From Pirellulales bacterium (GTDB lineage: Bacteria; Planctomycetota; Planctomycetia; Pirellulales; JADZDJ01), in the NCBI GenBank assembly GCA_035656635.1, contig DASRSD010000037.1:1-38761 (forward strand): DNA of 38,761 nt, written 5' to 3'. Shown piece by piece: positions 17,701-26,987 of the stretch. The notes under the pieces are model-generated. The model did no database searches, was not told where the DNA came from, and saw only the letters and a list, made by a program, of their open reading frames with translations. The position numbers were made by a program, and so were the translations under genes. Position 1 is the first letter of the stretch; every line of letters begins with the position of its first letter.

Positions 17701-20700
17701 ACACATATACCCTGGCTAAGTACACGACGATCAACGGCACTACTGGCTTTGCAGCGCTAACTCCAAACGTTGTCGGGCTGGGCGGTCGTCAAACCGAAAC
17801 TCTCACCAACAACACGGGGAACAGCACCATTACGCTGACCATCGGCGGTAGTTATCTGATTTGGAACACCGCCGTCACTTCGAATTGGCAGTTGGGCGGT
17901 CCCTCGGATTGGAATTTGTCACAGGGCTTGACCGCTACCACCTATCAATCGACGTCCGGTATCCAAGATGCCGTGGTATTCGACGATACTGCCGGCGCTG
18001 GCAGCAAAACAGTGAACATTTCCAACGGAGACGTCGCGCCGCCGCGGGTCACATTTAATAACACCACCGCGGGCGGGTCTTACACGATAAACGGAACCAA
18101 TGCCATCGCGGGTTCCGGATCGCTATTCGTCAATGGCACCGGCGTGGTGAACATTAACACTGCCAATACTTTTACCGGCGGCGTCACCGTTTCTAATAGT
18201 TTAGGCGGCTCGAATGTGTCTGGCACGCTGGGCATTGGCAGCAACACAGCAATTGGATCCAGCACGTTAACGTTAGGTCTTAAAGCCACGATCGACGCCA
18301 TCGGGGCAGATCGCACCCTCACCAACAACAACGCGCAAATTTGGAACGGCGACATTAACTTCACCGGCTCCAACAATTTGAACATGGGCACGGGCGCGGT
18401 GAAAATCAATATCAACTCCAACAATACGACGGAAAACGCGACCACAGGAACTGTTACGGGTGGCGTGCCAACGGCCTCGACGGTTAACGTCGCGGCAAAA
18501 ACGCTAACCATCGGCGGCCCCATCAGCGGTCCCGGTGTGTCCTTGGTCAAGCAGGGCGCCGGAACTTTGGTGCTCAATGGCGCGGCCACCTATTCGCAGC
18601 AAACAATTGTTCATGCCGGTGAGCTGCAAACAGCCGGCGGCTTGGGCACCATCAACCAAAATATCCAGATTTCGCCGCTGGGTTCGGCCGGCGACAATGG
18701 AACCTTTACCGTGTTAAACGGCACCGTGAACGCAAACATTATTTACATCGCGGGCAGCTCCGTCGGAACGCAGTTTGCCGGTTCCGGCACCATGAACATT
18801 GACGCCGGCGTAGTCAATACCGGCGGCACTACGAATTCTTTGATCGTCGGTTCCGGCGGCCCGGCCGGCACCCAGACAACTCATCCTGCCACGGGAACAT
18901 TGAACATCAGCGGCGGCACGCTCAATGTGAATTTCCAAGGGGTTGCAGCCATTGGCGACCTGGAGGTCGGACGCAACACGGGCATGACGGGCATCGTCAA
19001 TCAGACGAACGGCGCTGTCAACATCCAGAATACCCAAGATCCCAACAATACCAGCGTCTCTGGTTTAGATATGTTGGGCAATGGCGCGACGGCCGCTACG
19101 TACAACATGAATGGCGGCAACCTAACGATCTACAGCAATGCGGGCATTACCCCTGGTGCGGGCGGTATCCGCATGGGTGTTGCCGGCTCGGGGACTGCAA
19201 CTTTCAATCTGAACGGCGGCACGGTACAAACGCAGTTTGTGAATAAGGATGCTGGCGGTGCAACCGGCATTTTCAACTTCAACGGCGGTACGCTTAAAGC
19301 GGCACAAAATAACCTGAACACCGCGAACGTTGGAGCAGGCGCAGCCCCGGCAAACGACAACAATGGTGGCGGCACCGGTTTTATGTCGGACCTTACCGCA
19401 GCCAACGTGCTGGGCGGTGGCGCAATTTTGGACAACAACGGCGTGCAAATGGGGATTTCGCAGGGTCTGATCCATGGGGCGGCCGGTCCGGCCACGGACG
19501 GCGGTCTAACCGCAAAAGGCATCGGCACCCTGGCTCTGTCAGGCATCAGTACCTATAACGGCGGCACGCTCCTCGATGCAGGAACATTGGCCATCGATAG
19601 TGCGTCGGCCATCGGCACTGGCGCGCTGACGATTAATGGCGCTAGCACAACCATCGATAATATTACGGGTGGCGCCATCACGCTGACCACCAACAATGCC
19701 CAGAATTGGAGCAATGACTTTAGTTTTGGCGGAAGCGCCAGCTTGAATATGGGCACTGGCGCGGTCACCCTGAACGCCACGCGCACCCTTACCACCAATT
19801 TGGTCAACGCCGGCGCTACTTTGACCATTGGCGGAGTGATCAGCGGCGTGGGCGACGGATTGATTAAAGCCGGCGCGGGTAATTTGGCATTGAGCGGGGC
19901 AAGCAACTACACCGGTCCCACGACGGTCAAAGGCGGCACTCTTTCGTTGACCGGCAGCGGTGTCATTAATTCGTCCAGCGGCATCACCGTGAGTGGCGGC
20001 CGCCTGTTGCAAACCAGTTCGTCGGCGATGACGCCGATTGTAACGTTATCCAACGGCTCCGTGGACGGCACCGGCACGATTAACACGGTAAACGTAGCCA
20101 ATACTTTTGCAGCGACCGTAACACACGGCAATGGCACCGTGGCCCCCATCACGATCGGCTCGCTAAGCTTCGGTGGCGCTGCGACAGCCAGCATTCTTAC
20201 TTCCGACGCCACTGCTTCGATAGCTAAAATTGCTACGACCAATCTCTCCACCAGCTCAGCCGGCAACATTGTGATCAATGCCGTGAATACCGGCGGCTCG
20301 TGGACTGCAGGGACAACCTACGAATTGTTCGGCTATTCTGGTTCCATCGGCGGCGCAGGATTTAGCAAGTTCGTGGTAGGTCAATTTACCGGTCTGGGAG
20401 CACATGAAACGGTCACATTGACGAATCCTTCAGGTTTTATTGATGCAGTCATCGGCGGCGACACGTTGATCTGGACAGGCAGCTTGGATGGCACGTGGAC
20501 AAGCGCTTCGCAAAGTGCTCCACACAACTGGAAGCTGTCTTCCACCGGCGCAGGAACCGACTTTTTCACCAATGACGCTGTTTCATTCAAGGATGGCGCC
20601 AGCACGGGCACGGTTAATATTACCGCCAATGTGAGCGCTGCCTCGGTGCAATTCGCCAATTCGTCGCAAGCCTACACGCTGGAATCAACCGGAGGTTTTG

Positions 20701-23456
20701 GCTTGGTCCAGGGATCGGTTTCCATTACTGGCGGCGGGGTAGTAACCATTGCCAACAATAACACCTACTCCGGCGGCACCACGCTGAGCAATGGCACGCT
20801 TAATTTGCAAAGCGCCGGTGCGTTGGGCGCAGGCACATTGACGATCGCTGCTGGCACGCTCAACAACACCAGCAGTGGTGGCGCACTTACGCTGACCAAC
20901 AATATTCAGGAAAACTGGAGCGGTGACTTTACATTCACCGGATCAAACGATTTGAATATCGGTACTGGAGCGGTGACGCTGTCCGGCTCGGGGACAACTC
21001 GTAGTGTAAACGTTGCAAACGGCGATCTTACGGTTGGTCCGATTTCTGGTTCTTTGGGAATTACTTTGCCGGGACCGGGCACTTTGACGATTGATTCCAG
21101 CAATCCGAACAACGGGGCTCAAAGTAATATCACCGGCGAAATCAACATCACGGGGGGCGGCAAATTACAGATCGGCTCCCCCACGTCGGCCACATCCAGC
21201 GCCAGTGATTTCAACGCCGGTGGGCTGACGGGCAACGGCACAGTCGAAAATGGCAGCACCGGCAATCCCGGCACCACGAACATTGTGGAACGCTGGTTGA
21301 TTCTCAATAATTCCGCCAATGATGTCTTCAGCGGTGTGTTGCAAGATGGGGCCGGCGGCGTCAATGGCCGTCTGGGCTTAAGCAAGAGCGGTGCGGGAAG
21401 TTTAACGCTGTCTGGGGTGAATACGTTAAGCGGTGCCATTACCGTGGCCGGTGGACAAATGATTCTGACCGGAACGATTCAATCGTCCAACAACTCCGGC
21501 ACCGCCAATGGTCCGGTCAACATCGGTACCAATGCCATCGGACAGAACGGTATTCTTACTGTCCAAAATGGCACATTGATTGTTCCTAAGAATAACGCGC
21601 CCAGCATTCAGGTGGGCGGTGGACCAAACACGGCGGGCGTGTTGCAGGTGAATGGAGCAAGCGCTAACGTGCAAACGACCAGCGAACTATGGTTGTCCAC
21701 CGCCGATAGCGGCTACGGTTCCATGGACATTACCAACGGTTCGGTCACCGTGGGATCGTGGCTCGCCGTGGCGCGCGGCGGTGGCGTGGGCCTGATCAAC
21801 ATGAGCGGCGGCACGCTCAATCTCAATGCTAATGCCCTGACCATCGGGTCCCTAGGAGGCGCCACCGGCGATGGCATTGTGCACGGCCAGGTCAATTTGA
21901 CAGGCGGCCAAATTATTACCAACTCCCTCACCAGTGTCTTTGTTGGCGAGCAGGCTAACGGCGTGCTGAATGTTTCCGGCACGGGCCTGCTTACCGTGGG
22001 AGGCACGGAGGGCTTGGCGTTTGCTCGCGGGAATGCCGCCGCATTTGGAATAATGAATTTGGGCACCGGCGGCATGGTGCAAACCGCCACCGTTCACCCG
22101 GGCCAAGTGATTACCGGCGCCAATGTTGGTGGAACTGGCACCTTGAATTTCCACGGTGGCACACTACAAGCCACTTCCAGCGATACCTTTACGACAGGTT
22201 TCGACTTCATGCCGGCAAATGGCATTGGGTATGCCGGCACCCTTAATGTCTACAGTTATAGAGGAGGAGCAATTATCGACGATGGCGGCAATAACATTTC
22301 GATTGATTTGCCAATCCAAGCCCCGACCGGAAACGGTGTCAGTGCGGCTGGACTAGCCGTAAGCGGCAGCGGTTTCGTGGACACTCCTGCCGTTCAAATT
22401 ACCGGCGGTGGTGGTACAGGTGCCACGGCCAATGCGGTCATTGACGCCAATGGACATTTGACGGGCATTGTAATCACGAATCCGGGCGTTGATTACACCA
22501 GTGCACCAACATTTGCTTTGGTGGGCGGCGGCGTTAATAACACCGGGGCCATTTCTGGTACGGACATCTTGGTATCCAACACCAGCGGCGGCTTGACCAA
22601 GCTTGGCAATGGCACTTTGAATTTGACAGCTGTTAGCACTTATACTGGTCCAACTTCCGTCGCGGCCGGAACCTTGCATTTAGGGATAGCCGACGCAATC
22701 AGTTCCGCTTCGAATCTGCAAATGGCAGGCGGCACATTCAATACCGGCGGCTTTAATCAATCGCTGGGAGCGTTGAAAGTAATTCAGACCTCAACGATCG
22801 ATATGAGCTCGCCGCAAGCAGCGCCAGAAATTCTCAATTTTGCTAATAGTCGCAACGTCCATTGGACAAATAATTCGGCTAGCACTCCTGCAATCCTCAA
22901 CATCGTCAGTTGGAACGATGCCAATACCGATCAAATCATTTTCCCCAGTCAGAATTCACTGAATGCCAACCAATTGAATCAAATTGAGTTCAACGGCTCA
23001 GGTTTCGCGCAATTGGTTCATGTAACCGGTGGCTATGAATTAGAGCCTTCAGCAACTCCAACCCCTGGGGCATTATTGTACGGCGATGTGAATCAAGACG
23101 GCCACGTTGACGCCAGTGACCTTGTTGCCTTGGAAAAAGTTCTGATAAACATTCCGGCCTATGAAAATGGATCGTTTCGTCTGGGCGGAGGTCTCTGGGA
23201 TAATTCGCAGGCAATTTACGTTGCCGACATCAATTACGATGACACCATCGATAATGCTGACGTGCAAGCCCTTATCAATTACCTAAAGGCTGGCAACGGT
23301 TCGACGACGCCAACACCGGAACCGGATACCCTGGTACTGCTTTTCCTGGGTTCGATTCCTGGGTTGTGGATGGGCCGCAAACTACGCCGGCAAAGAGCCT
23401 CTGATTCCACCAAAAACGCAGACAACGATGCCGACAACCAAGGAACGACCGGGTAA
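14736..23456 (+). CDS. Giant autotransporter-type beta-strand repeat protein with dockerin and PEP-CTERM
   Basis: This protein has 2906 residues. An unusually basic leader runs into a hydrophobic stretch ending near residue 52 (GQPAQA/ATD). The body is a Gly/Thr/Asn-rich beta-solenoid with at least eight autotransporter-associated repeats of the GTLTLSG-N-TYSG-GT-GGTL type. Tryptophan-rich segments restart at about 54, 1041 and 1911, dividing it into three large modules. Two segments of the GSGY-aP-GGG-GATA type occur, near 735-805 and 2535-2605. A type I dockerin (GDVNQDGHVDASD from 2783, then DINYDDTIDNADVQ) precedes a PEP-CTERM-like tail: PTPEPDT, hydrophobic stretch, RKLRRQR, and an atypical extension of about 20 residues. 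ATG 14736 follows GAGGAG (14723-14728) by 7 nt. It is probably a cell-surface or extracellular structural protein; no catalytic domain is recognised. Confidence 0.9.
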   Translation: MSRNRRQAKRRIASAKLCHRQAWFRRYLRALSGGVTAATIGAGSLLGQPAQAATDTWIGNTAGANWATPANWSTNPSLPQTGDSLVFGLAGTAGTVLNDNLTTSATYTFGTITFNNNAPTYTIDAAAGTRGFTFNVGSITNTSTNVQNFDDNITVNTSATLTMTSGGGNLTLGGNISGPGSLITSGAGTLTLSGNNSFANGVTLASGDALDIDSATAIGTGTLTFAGSATLDNTSADAITLSNNNAVNINGDLNFVGTENLNFGTGTVTLGGGSGQRIFTINGSSTLTTGVINSVVGSGSGIIKAGTGTWTIAPIAGNLPAQTSTVEGTLTVSAGRVNIGQDDAFFGGLEGSGIVANGSNTTRWLTVGSDNANTTFSGSLIDGGSGHLGLRKRGTGTLTLTGTNTLSDQITVEGGTLDIAATGSITPVSPGANLVVGDSATPAIIRLDGGTLQVQTIALGTGAGVNGNNTDNRSGAFYQTGGTLQLLNEASINNFRIGDGANGTATGNGGYGYYGLSGGTVNLAEFAVGGGNNSGSGNIGVMDMTGGTLNDQGWVTIARGANATGILNIIGSSPGNPNNPVINLSQGGGGQILYSTFGDSRFYAVTTISNGTMQCPVGASVPLNLSNTTNGNGLALGAMNLNSGGLLRVGSVSAANNITPSGGATYLNFNGGTLQSSVTNTSFLAGTAANNITGIVVYGGGGTIDNNSFNIVIGHPMVAPDSGGATTGITNIAVDSAGSGYIGAPAVVLSGAGATDATAMAVMVDDGSGNGTYKIDHIVMTSPGIGNGTQPTVTLVGGGTATPGSVGQNLTDFTFASNVGTGGGMTYKGSGVTTLDGVNTYTGNTTIAGGTLSLFTGGSLTSNVNINGAGAKFVTNTAVTSTVTVTNGTLDGIGTLTNVVVPIGGGTVSNGGTAVSSGGSPTGTIASSATGINIGTLTYNGTGTWAPVTSDANASAGTPSLTVGTLTLNGGVGSVAVSPINIAGTFTNNTYTLAKYTTINGTTGFAALTPNVVGLGGRQTETLTNNTGNSTITLTIGGSYLIWNTAVTSNWQLGGPSDWNLSQGLTATTYQSTSGIQDAVVFDDTAGAGSKTVNISNGDVAPPRVTFNNTTAGGSYTINGTNAIAGSGSLFVNGTGVVNINTANTFTGGVTVSNSLGGSNVSGTLGIGSNTAIGSSTLTLGLKATIDAIGADRTLTNNNAQIWNGDINFTGSNNLNMGTGAVKININSNNTTENATTGTVTGGVPTASTVNVAAKTLTIGGPISGPGVSLVKQGAGTLVLNGAATYSQQTIVHAGELQTAGGLGTINQNIQISPLGSAGDNGTFTVLNGTVNANIIYIAGSSVGTQFAGSGTMNIDAGVVNTGGTTNSLIVGSGGPAGTQTTHPATGTLNISGGTLNVNFQGVAAIGDLEVGRNTGMTGIVNQTNGAVNIQNTQDPNNTSVSGLDMLGNGATAATYNMNGGNLTIYSNAGITPGAGGIRMGVAGSGTATFNLNGGTVQTQFVNKDAGGATGIFNFNGGTLKAAQNNLNTANVGAGAAPANDNNGGGTGFMSDLTAANVLGGGAILDNNGVQMGISQGLIHGAAGPATDGGLTAKGIGTLALSGISTYNGGTLLDAGTLAIDSASAIGTGALTINGASTTIDNITGGAITLTTNNAQNWSNDFSFGGSASLNMGTGAVTLNATRTLTTNLVNAGATLTIGGVISGVGDGLIKAGAGNLALSGASNYTGPTTVKGGTLSLTGSGVINSSSGITVSGGRLLQTSSSAMTPIVTLSNGSVDGTGTINTVNVANTFAATVTHGNGTVAPITIGSLSFGGAATASILTSDATASIAKIATTNLSTSSAGNIVINAVNTGGSWTAGTTYELFGYSGSIGGAGFSKFVVGQFTGLGAHETVTLTNPSGFIDAVIGGDTLIWTGSLDGTWTSASQSAPHNWKLSSTGAGTDFFTNDAVSFKDGASTGTVNITANVSAASVQFANSSQAYTLESTGGFGLVQGSVSITGGGVVTIANNNTYSGGTTLSNGTLNLQSAGALGAGTLTIAAGTLNNTSSGGALTLTNNIQENWSGDFTFTGSNDLNIGTGAVTLSGSGTTRSVNVANGDLTVGPISGSLGITLPGPGTLTIDSSNPNNGAQSNITGEINITGGGKLQIGSPTSATSSASDFNAGGLTGNGTVENGSTGNPGTTNIVERWLILNNSANDVFSGVLQDGAGGVNGRLGLSKSGAGSLTLSGVNTLSGAITVAGGQMILTGTIQSSNNSGTANGPVNIGTNAIGQNGILTVQNGTLIVPKNNAPSIQVGGGPNTAGVLQVNGASANVQTTSELWLSTADSGYGSMDITNGSVTVGSWLAVARGGGVGLINMSGGTLNLNANALTIGSLGGATGDGIVHGQVNLTGGQIITNSLTSVFVGEQANGVLNVSGTGLLTVGGTEGLAFARGNAAAFGIMNLGTGGMVQTATVHPGQVITGANVGGTGTLNFHGGTLQATSSDTFTTGFDFMPANGIGYAGTLNVYSYRGGAIIDDGGNNISIDLPIQAPTGNGVSAAGLAVSGSGFVDTPAVQITGGGGTGATANAVIDANGHLTGIVITNPGVDYTSAPTFALVGGGVNNTGAISGTDILVSNTSGGLTKLGNGTLNLTAVSTYTGPTSVAAGTLHLGIADAISSASNLQMAGGTFNTGGFNQSLGALKVIQTSTIDMSSPQAAPEILNFANSRNVHWTNNSASTPAILNIVSWNDANTDQIIFPSQNSLNANQLNQIEFNGSGFAQLVHVTGGYELEPSATPTPGALLYGDVNQDGHVDASDLVALEKVLINIPAYENGSFRLGGGLWDNSQAIYVADINYDDTIDNADVQALINYLKAGNGSTTPTPEPDTLVLLFLGSIPGLWMGRKLRRQRASDSTKNADNDADNQGTTG

Positions 23457-23789
23457 TAGATTTTAATTCCGTCGAGAAGCAGTGTTGACGAAGAGGGGCA
23501 CCCCATATCTTGCATGCGAAGTACGACAACTGACGCCAGGCATATGTTCCGATACAGGTCCACCTACACGGTGACTTATTTTTCGGGATCAAGTCGAGAG
23601 ATTTGCGTTTTGGGCTTCACCAGCGGCTAATCGCATTTCTGGGCAAAGCGTGCCAAGACGAGGAGAACATTCCGTTGGGCATTCTTCATTATGATTTGCG
23701 CGATTGCGTTAATCACGGCCCTTATAGGTTGCTGATGCAATTGTCGTGCAGTGGTTCAACTTTTTGTCCAAAACCACTGGGCGGGTACA
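23457..23789. other. Intergenic region with candidate terminator and hairpin
   Basis: This 333-bp region follows the giant gene. A short stem CACC/GGTG flanked by GT/AC (23558-23574) is followed by CTTATTTTT and could end transcription of the giant gene. A perfect 8-bp inverted repeat CAGTGGTT/AACCACTG (23749-23779) ends 10 bp before the next start codon and could mask its ribosome-binding region. No gene is recognised. Confidence 0.35.
23558..23584 (+). terminator. Weak candidate terminator after the giant gene
   Basis: A 4- to 6-bp stem with a 5-base loop is followed by a T-rich run (ttattttt). It lies about 100 bp after the stop. The short stem makes this uncertain. Confidence 0.3.
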
Positions 23790-24143
23790 ATGCGGAGTAT
23801 GAAACGACCACGGTTCAGTCTACGCACGCTCTTTGTGCTGATAGCGCTAATCAGCCTGCCGATGGCATGGGTTGCCTACCAACGTAATTGGATTCGGCAA
23901 CGACACGTATTTTTAGCCGGAGAAGACCACTTGGCTTTTGGCTACAAGTTCAATGGCGAAGATGTTGCGGTCATCCCAATGAGTTTGCGGATATTCGGCG
24001 AAAGTCCAATATACTCCATAAACGTTAAGAAAGACGATTTTGCGGAAATAAAACAGCTATTCCCGGAAGCAAAAGTCTTTGACGACTGGGAGCCTGGGAA
24101 ATTTCCGCCAGCTCACATCAATAATTTTCATCCCACCCATTAG
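23790..24143 (+). CDS. Small planctomycete membrane protein (FSLRTLFVLIAL type)
   Basis: This protein of about 117 residues has a basic N-terminus, the RFSLRTLFVLIALISLP segment and a single membrane helix (about 8-28). A WVAYQRNW segment and a soluble domain of about 85 residues, with no domain I can name, follow. The FSLRTL-type N-terminus is a very common planctomycete signature of small proteins of unknown role. Three in-frame ATG/GTG choices exist; ATG 23790 and ATG 23799 are both plausible and neither has a strong ribosome-binding site. The gene converges on the second GH51 gene, 113 bp apart. No function is assigned. Confidence 0.7.
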   Translation: MRSMKRPRFSLRTLFVLIALISLPMAWVAYQRNWIRQRHVFLAGEDHLAFGYKFNGEDVAVIPMSLRIFGESPIYSINVKKDDFAEIKQLFPEAKVFDDWEPGKFPPAHINNFHPTH

Positions 24144-24256
24144 CTTATCCGCACGGAATTTTTGGGCAGACTCGCGATTATTCGGGCAAGATTAAATTGT
24201 CGGGCAATGCCTATCAGCATGAAGATGATTAAATACTTTCGCCGGAAGATCAAGTC

Positions 24257-26779
24257 TTACGAACGCTTCAATCGCATCACTGTGACGGAGTACGCTGGAA
24301 ATACATGGGTAAAACGAGTTGCAGCGTTGTCGATCGTCATCGTTTTCGTCGCGACGTGTGTGGGATCGGCCAGCGTATTCACGTCGTCGGGTTGTCCGGC
24401 TAGCTCTTCCACCAAGGCCTGAGGCTTCACTCCATCGATTCCCGCTAAGTTGATTTCGATGGGCCTATCAGCTGCTTCGGTATTCACGACCTTCAAAATC
24501 ACGTCGCCGCTGGCGTCTTCACGGCTGGCGGTGGCATACACCGGTAATGCCGGCGGTTCAGGGGTATCATCGACGTCGCTTAGCAGCTTGCCGTCCAAAT
24601 AGCAGCGGATGTGTCGTCCTTTCGTTTCGATCTTGATGTCGTACCAGCGATCGGTATCGACAGTGATGTTTTGGGCCCGTCCCAGCTCTCGAGAAGCGCC
24701 GTGCTCTGTTTTTTGAATGACTGTCCGCGAGTTATTCCAACCGCCAATGTTCCACCACAGCCAGTTATCATCATCCTGCACGTGGAACATAATCAGGAAG
24801 CCTTCGTTTCCGGAAATTTTTCGCGCCTTGAGAGTGTAAACGCAATCGGTCCATTTGGTATCGCCCACGGTGTCTCGACAATTGACATCATTGCTCTTCT
24901 GCCGCAGTGTGCCCTGGTCCCAACTCCACTCGCCGGCTCCTGGTTGCCAATCATCAGTGCTGTCGGCGGAATCTGACGAATAAACCACTTTATCACCCAT
25001 GGAGACCTTCATGTTTTTGTATTCGCTTTGCGTCGCCCAGGTGCCCACGCCGATTTTTCCGTGGGGCATCGGGGGTTCGGGAGGCTTGCCGGGAGCCACA
25101 TCAAGTTGCACCGGAAGAACTCGATCACCCCGATTCTCGTTAAACATTTTCTGCGCATAATAGGAAGGTGATCCAAAACTGGCCAGCGCATCATAACCGA
25201 TCAAATTCGTTCCCCATTGCGAGGCCCCTTGGTTCACATTGACCAGCAGCGGAGCATAGCACGATATCAGGATTGCGTCGGAATTTCTTTCCATACCCGT
25301 CATCCAAGCTGCATCACCCAAAGCGGCCTGCAACGTGGGGGTGGGACGTCCCTCTGTTGTTGCCCACTCACCAACAAATATTTTGGGACCGGATCGCGAG
25401 AACTTCGGCCGGCCGCCTGCTTGTGCATCGTAATGGTCCGAATCCCGCTCCATTTCTCGGGCTGATCGATAATAGTGATCGTCGACCAGATCAGGTTGGC
25501 GATCTCGCACAGGCATGGTGGCAATGATTTTCAAATTAGGATACTTAGCCTTAATGGCATCGAAGAACTGTGCAAAGCGTTTTTCATAGCTGCTCTTTAC
25601 ATTATCGAAATTGTCTTCATTGCCCACTTCAACGTAGTTCAATTTGAACGGCTCCGGGTGCCCATCTTTAACACGCTGTGCACCCCAGGTTGTTTCCGGA
25701 CCTCCAGTGACATACTCAATTTCGTCCAGTGCATCCTGGACGAAGGGTTGCAAATCACTGCCTGGGGTTACCCGTTGTTGCTGAAGAGAATAGCCTGCAT
25801 AGACGGCCAGCACCGGTTGCATCTTTAGATCTTCACACCAAGTCAGAAACTCCAACAACCCCACGCCATCGCTGGAAGGGTAACCCCACGGGCAAACGTG
25901 GCCCGGTCGCTCTTCAAGGGGCCCGATCGTTTTTTTCCAGTCGAAACGTTCTTCAATTGTGTTTCCTTCCAGATAGTTGCCGCCCGGAAATCGTAAAAAA
26001 GCCGGCTTAAGACCAGCCAACATCTGCATCAAATCGGGTCGTAGCCCATTGGATCGATTATTGAATGTCGGTGGGAACAGCGAAACCAAGCTTAACCATA
26101 CCGAACACTTACTCCCTGTAGGCGCCGAGATTACGAATCGATTGTTCGTCGAAGATTTGGCTTCTCCTACGTTCAACGTAGCATGATGCTTTTTCCATTC
26201 CGGACCAATCCCCTCTACCGTTGCGGAAGCGTACACCGTTTTTCCATCCGCAGATTCAATGGCCACCGTGAGGGGTTGTTTCAAATCACAATTGGCGCGC
26301 GCGTAAAAGCTCACTTGATATGCTGTGTGCGTCTTGACTGGAATTCCCCAATATCCGTCGTTTGCAGCTCCGATGCATCCGTCGCCACCATTGATATCTA
26401 GCCGCAGACTCGTCGACAGCGCTGTGGAATTCACAGGATTTGTGGCATCTAACTTCATCGCGCCATCGGCAGTGCCTGATTTAACCAGGCTCCAGTGAGG
26501 CGGATGGTTGGGGTCGGGAGCCTCTCCAATCTTCGGACCATCCTTAAATGCGCGGTTCTGGATTAACTCCGCATATAATCCACCATCGTAAGCGTGATTG
26601 ATTTCTTCGGTCATTAGTCCGTAAAGGGTCGGACTAATTCGCACCCCCGGCTCCGTCACTTGGACGTTCAACTTGCCCGGTTCTGCACCCTCTGCCACCC
26701 CGATTGCCAATAATCCCAACGGCAGTAATATCCGTGTGAAATGGATTGCGAATGCAAATAATTTTTTTTCGTACTTCAT
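24257..26779 (-). CDS. GH51 alpha-L-arabinofuranosidase, multidomain, Sec-exported
   Basis: This 840-residue enzyme has a Sec signal peptide (basic start, hydrophobic stretch, cleavage near AEGA/EPG at about 32). The barrel begins with ISPTLYGLMTEEINHAYDGG and is interrupted by a CBM4/9-like beta-sandwich (about 93-235). FPGGNY (264-269) leads to the acid/base E388 in VGNEDN and the likely nucleophile E471 in FVGEWA. A C-terminal insert (about 590-735) looks like a concanavalin-type fold (WSWDQGTLRQK, DDNWLWWNIGGW, CYLDGKLL), possibly a second sugar-binding module. I prefer ATG 26779 over TTG 26800 because the signal peptide then starts normally; neither has a clear ribosome-binding site. It is much longer than the Tat-dependent GH51 of the window (546 residues) and belongs to a different subgroup, suggesting complementary substrates. 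Confidence 0.92.
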   Translation of the reverse strand: MKYEKKLFAFAIHFTRILLPLGLLAIGVAEGAEPGKLNVQVTEPGVRISPTLYGLMTEEINHAYDGGLYAELIQNRAFKDGPKIGEAPDPNHPPHWSLVKSGTADGAMKLDATNPVNSTALSTSLRLDINGGDGCIGAANDGYWGIPVKTHTAYQVSFYARANCDLKQPLTVAIESADGKTVYASATVEGIGPEWKKHHATLNVGEAKSSTNNRFVISAPTGSKCSVWLSLVSLFPPTFNNRSNGLRPDLMQMLAGLKPAFLRFPGGNYLEGNTIEERFDWKKTIGPLEERPGHVCPWGYPSSDGVGLLEFLTWCEDLKMQPVLAVYAGYSLQQQRVTPGSDLQPFVQDALDEIEYVTGGPETTWGAQRVKDGHPEPFKLNYVEVGNEDNFDNVKSSYEKRFAQFFDAIKAKYPNLKIIATMPVRDRQPDLVDDHYYRSAREMERDSDHYDAQAGGRPKFSRSGPKIFVGEWATTEGRPTPTLQAALGDAAWMTGMERNSDAILISCYAPLLVNVNQGASQWGTNLIGYDALASFGSPSYYAQKMFNENRGDRVLPVQLDVAPGKPPEPPMPHGKIGVGTWATQSEYKNMKVSMGDKVVYSSDSADSTDDWQPGAGEWSWDQGTLRQKSNDVNCRDTVGDTKWTDCVYTLKARKISGNEGFLIMFHVQDDDNWLWWNIGGWNNSRTVIQKTEHGASRELGRAQNITVDTDRWYDIKIETKGRHIRCYLDGKLLSDVDDTPEPPALPVYATASREDASGDVILKVVNTEAADRPIEINLAGIDGVKPQALVEELAGQPDDVNTLADPTHVATKTMTIDNAATRFTHVFPAYSVTVMRLKRS

Positions 26780-26987
26780 AATCGTTAGCCAGTTTTGCAA
26801 GAACGGTGGAGAAAAATTGCTGCCTAGTGTTCGGAGCGATAATCGGATATTCGACCGTCAAAACAAAATTCTGCTGTCTTGGTGTGTGCGACGCTAGCGG
26901 CCTTCCGGCGTGGCCCGCGGCACGCTGGCCGGTCTTTGAAGTGAAAAGCTTCAAGGTAAATCACGGATGCCGACCGCAAGAAGCCAG

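Noticed and set aside
15173-22679. Many long open frames on the minus strand opposite the giant gene (for example 17255-17740)
   Set aside because: They are by-products of the Gly/Thr/Asn-rich repeat coding on the plus strand. They have low-complexity composition, no ribosome-binding sites and no recognisable domains.
3-23456. CRISPR array or non-coding tandem repeats
   Set aside because: All clear periodicity in these regions is in frame and belongs to protein repeats; no regularly spaced 24-40-bp repeats with unique spacers were seen.
24257-26800. TTG 26800 as start of the second GH51 gene, and likewise TTG 8514 (DUF1559) and GTG 10481 (halogenase)
   Set aside because: Internal ATG starts give normal signal peptides, leaders or nucleotide-binding motifs. 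For DUF1559 a proper ribosome-binding site decides it.
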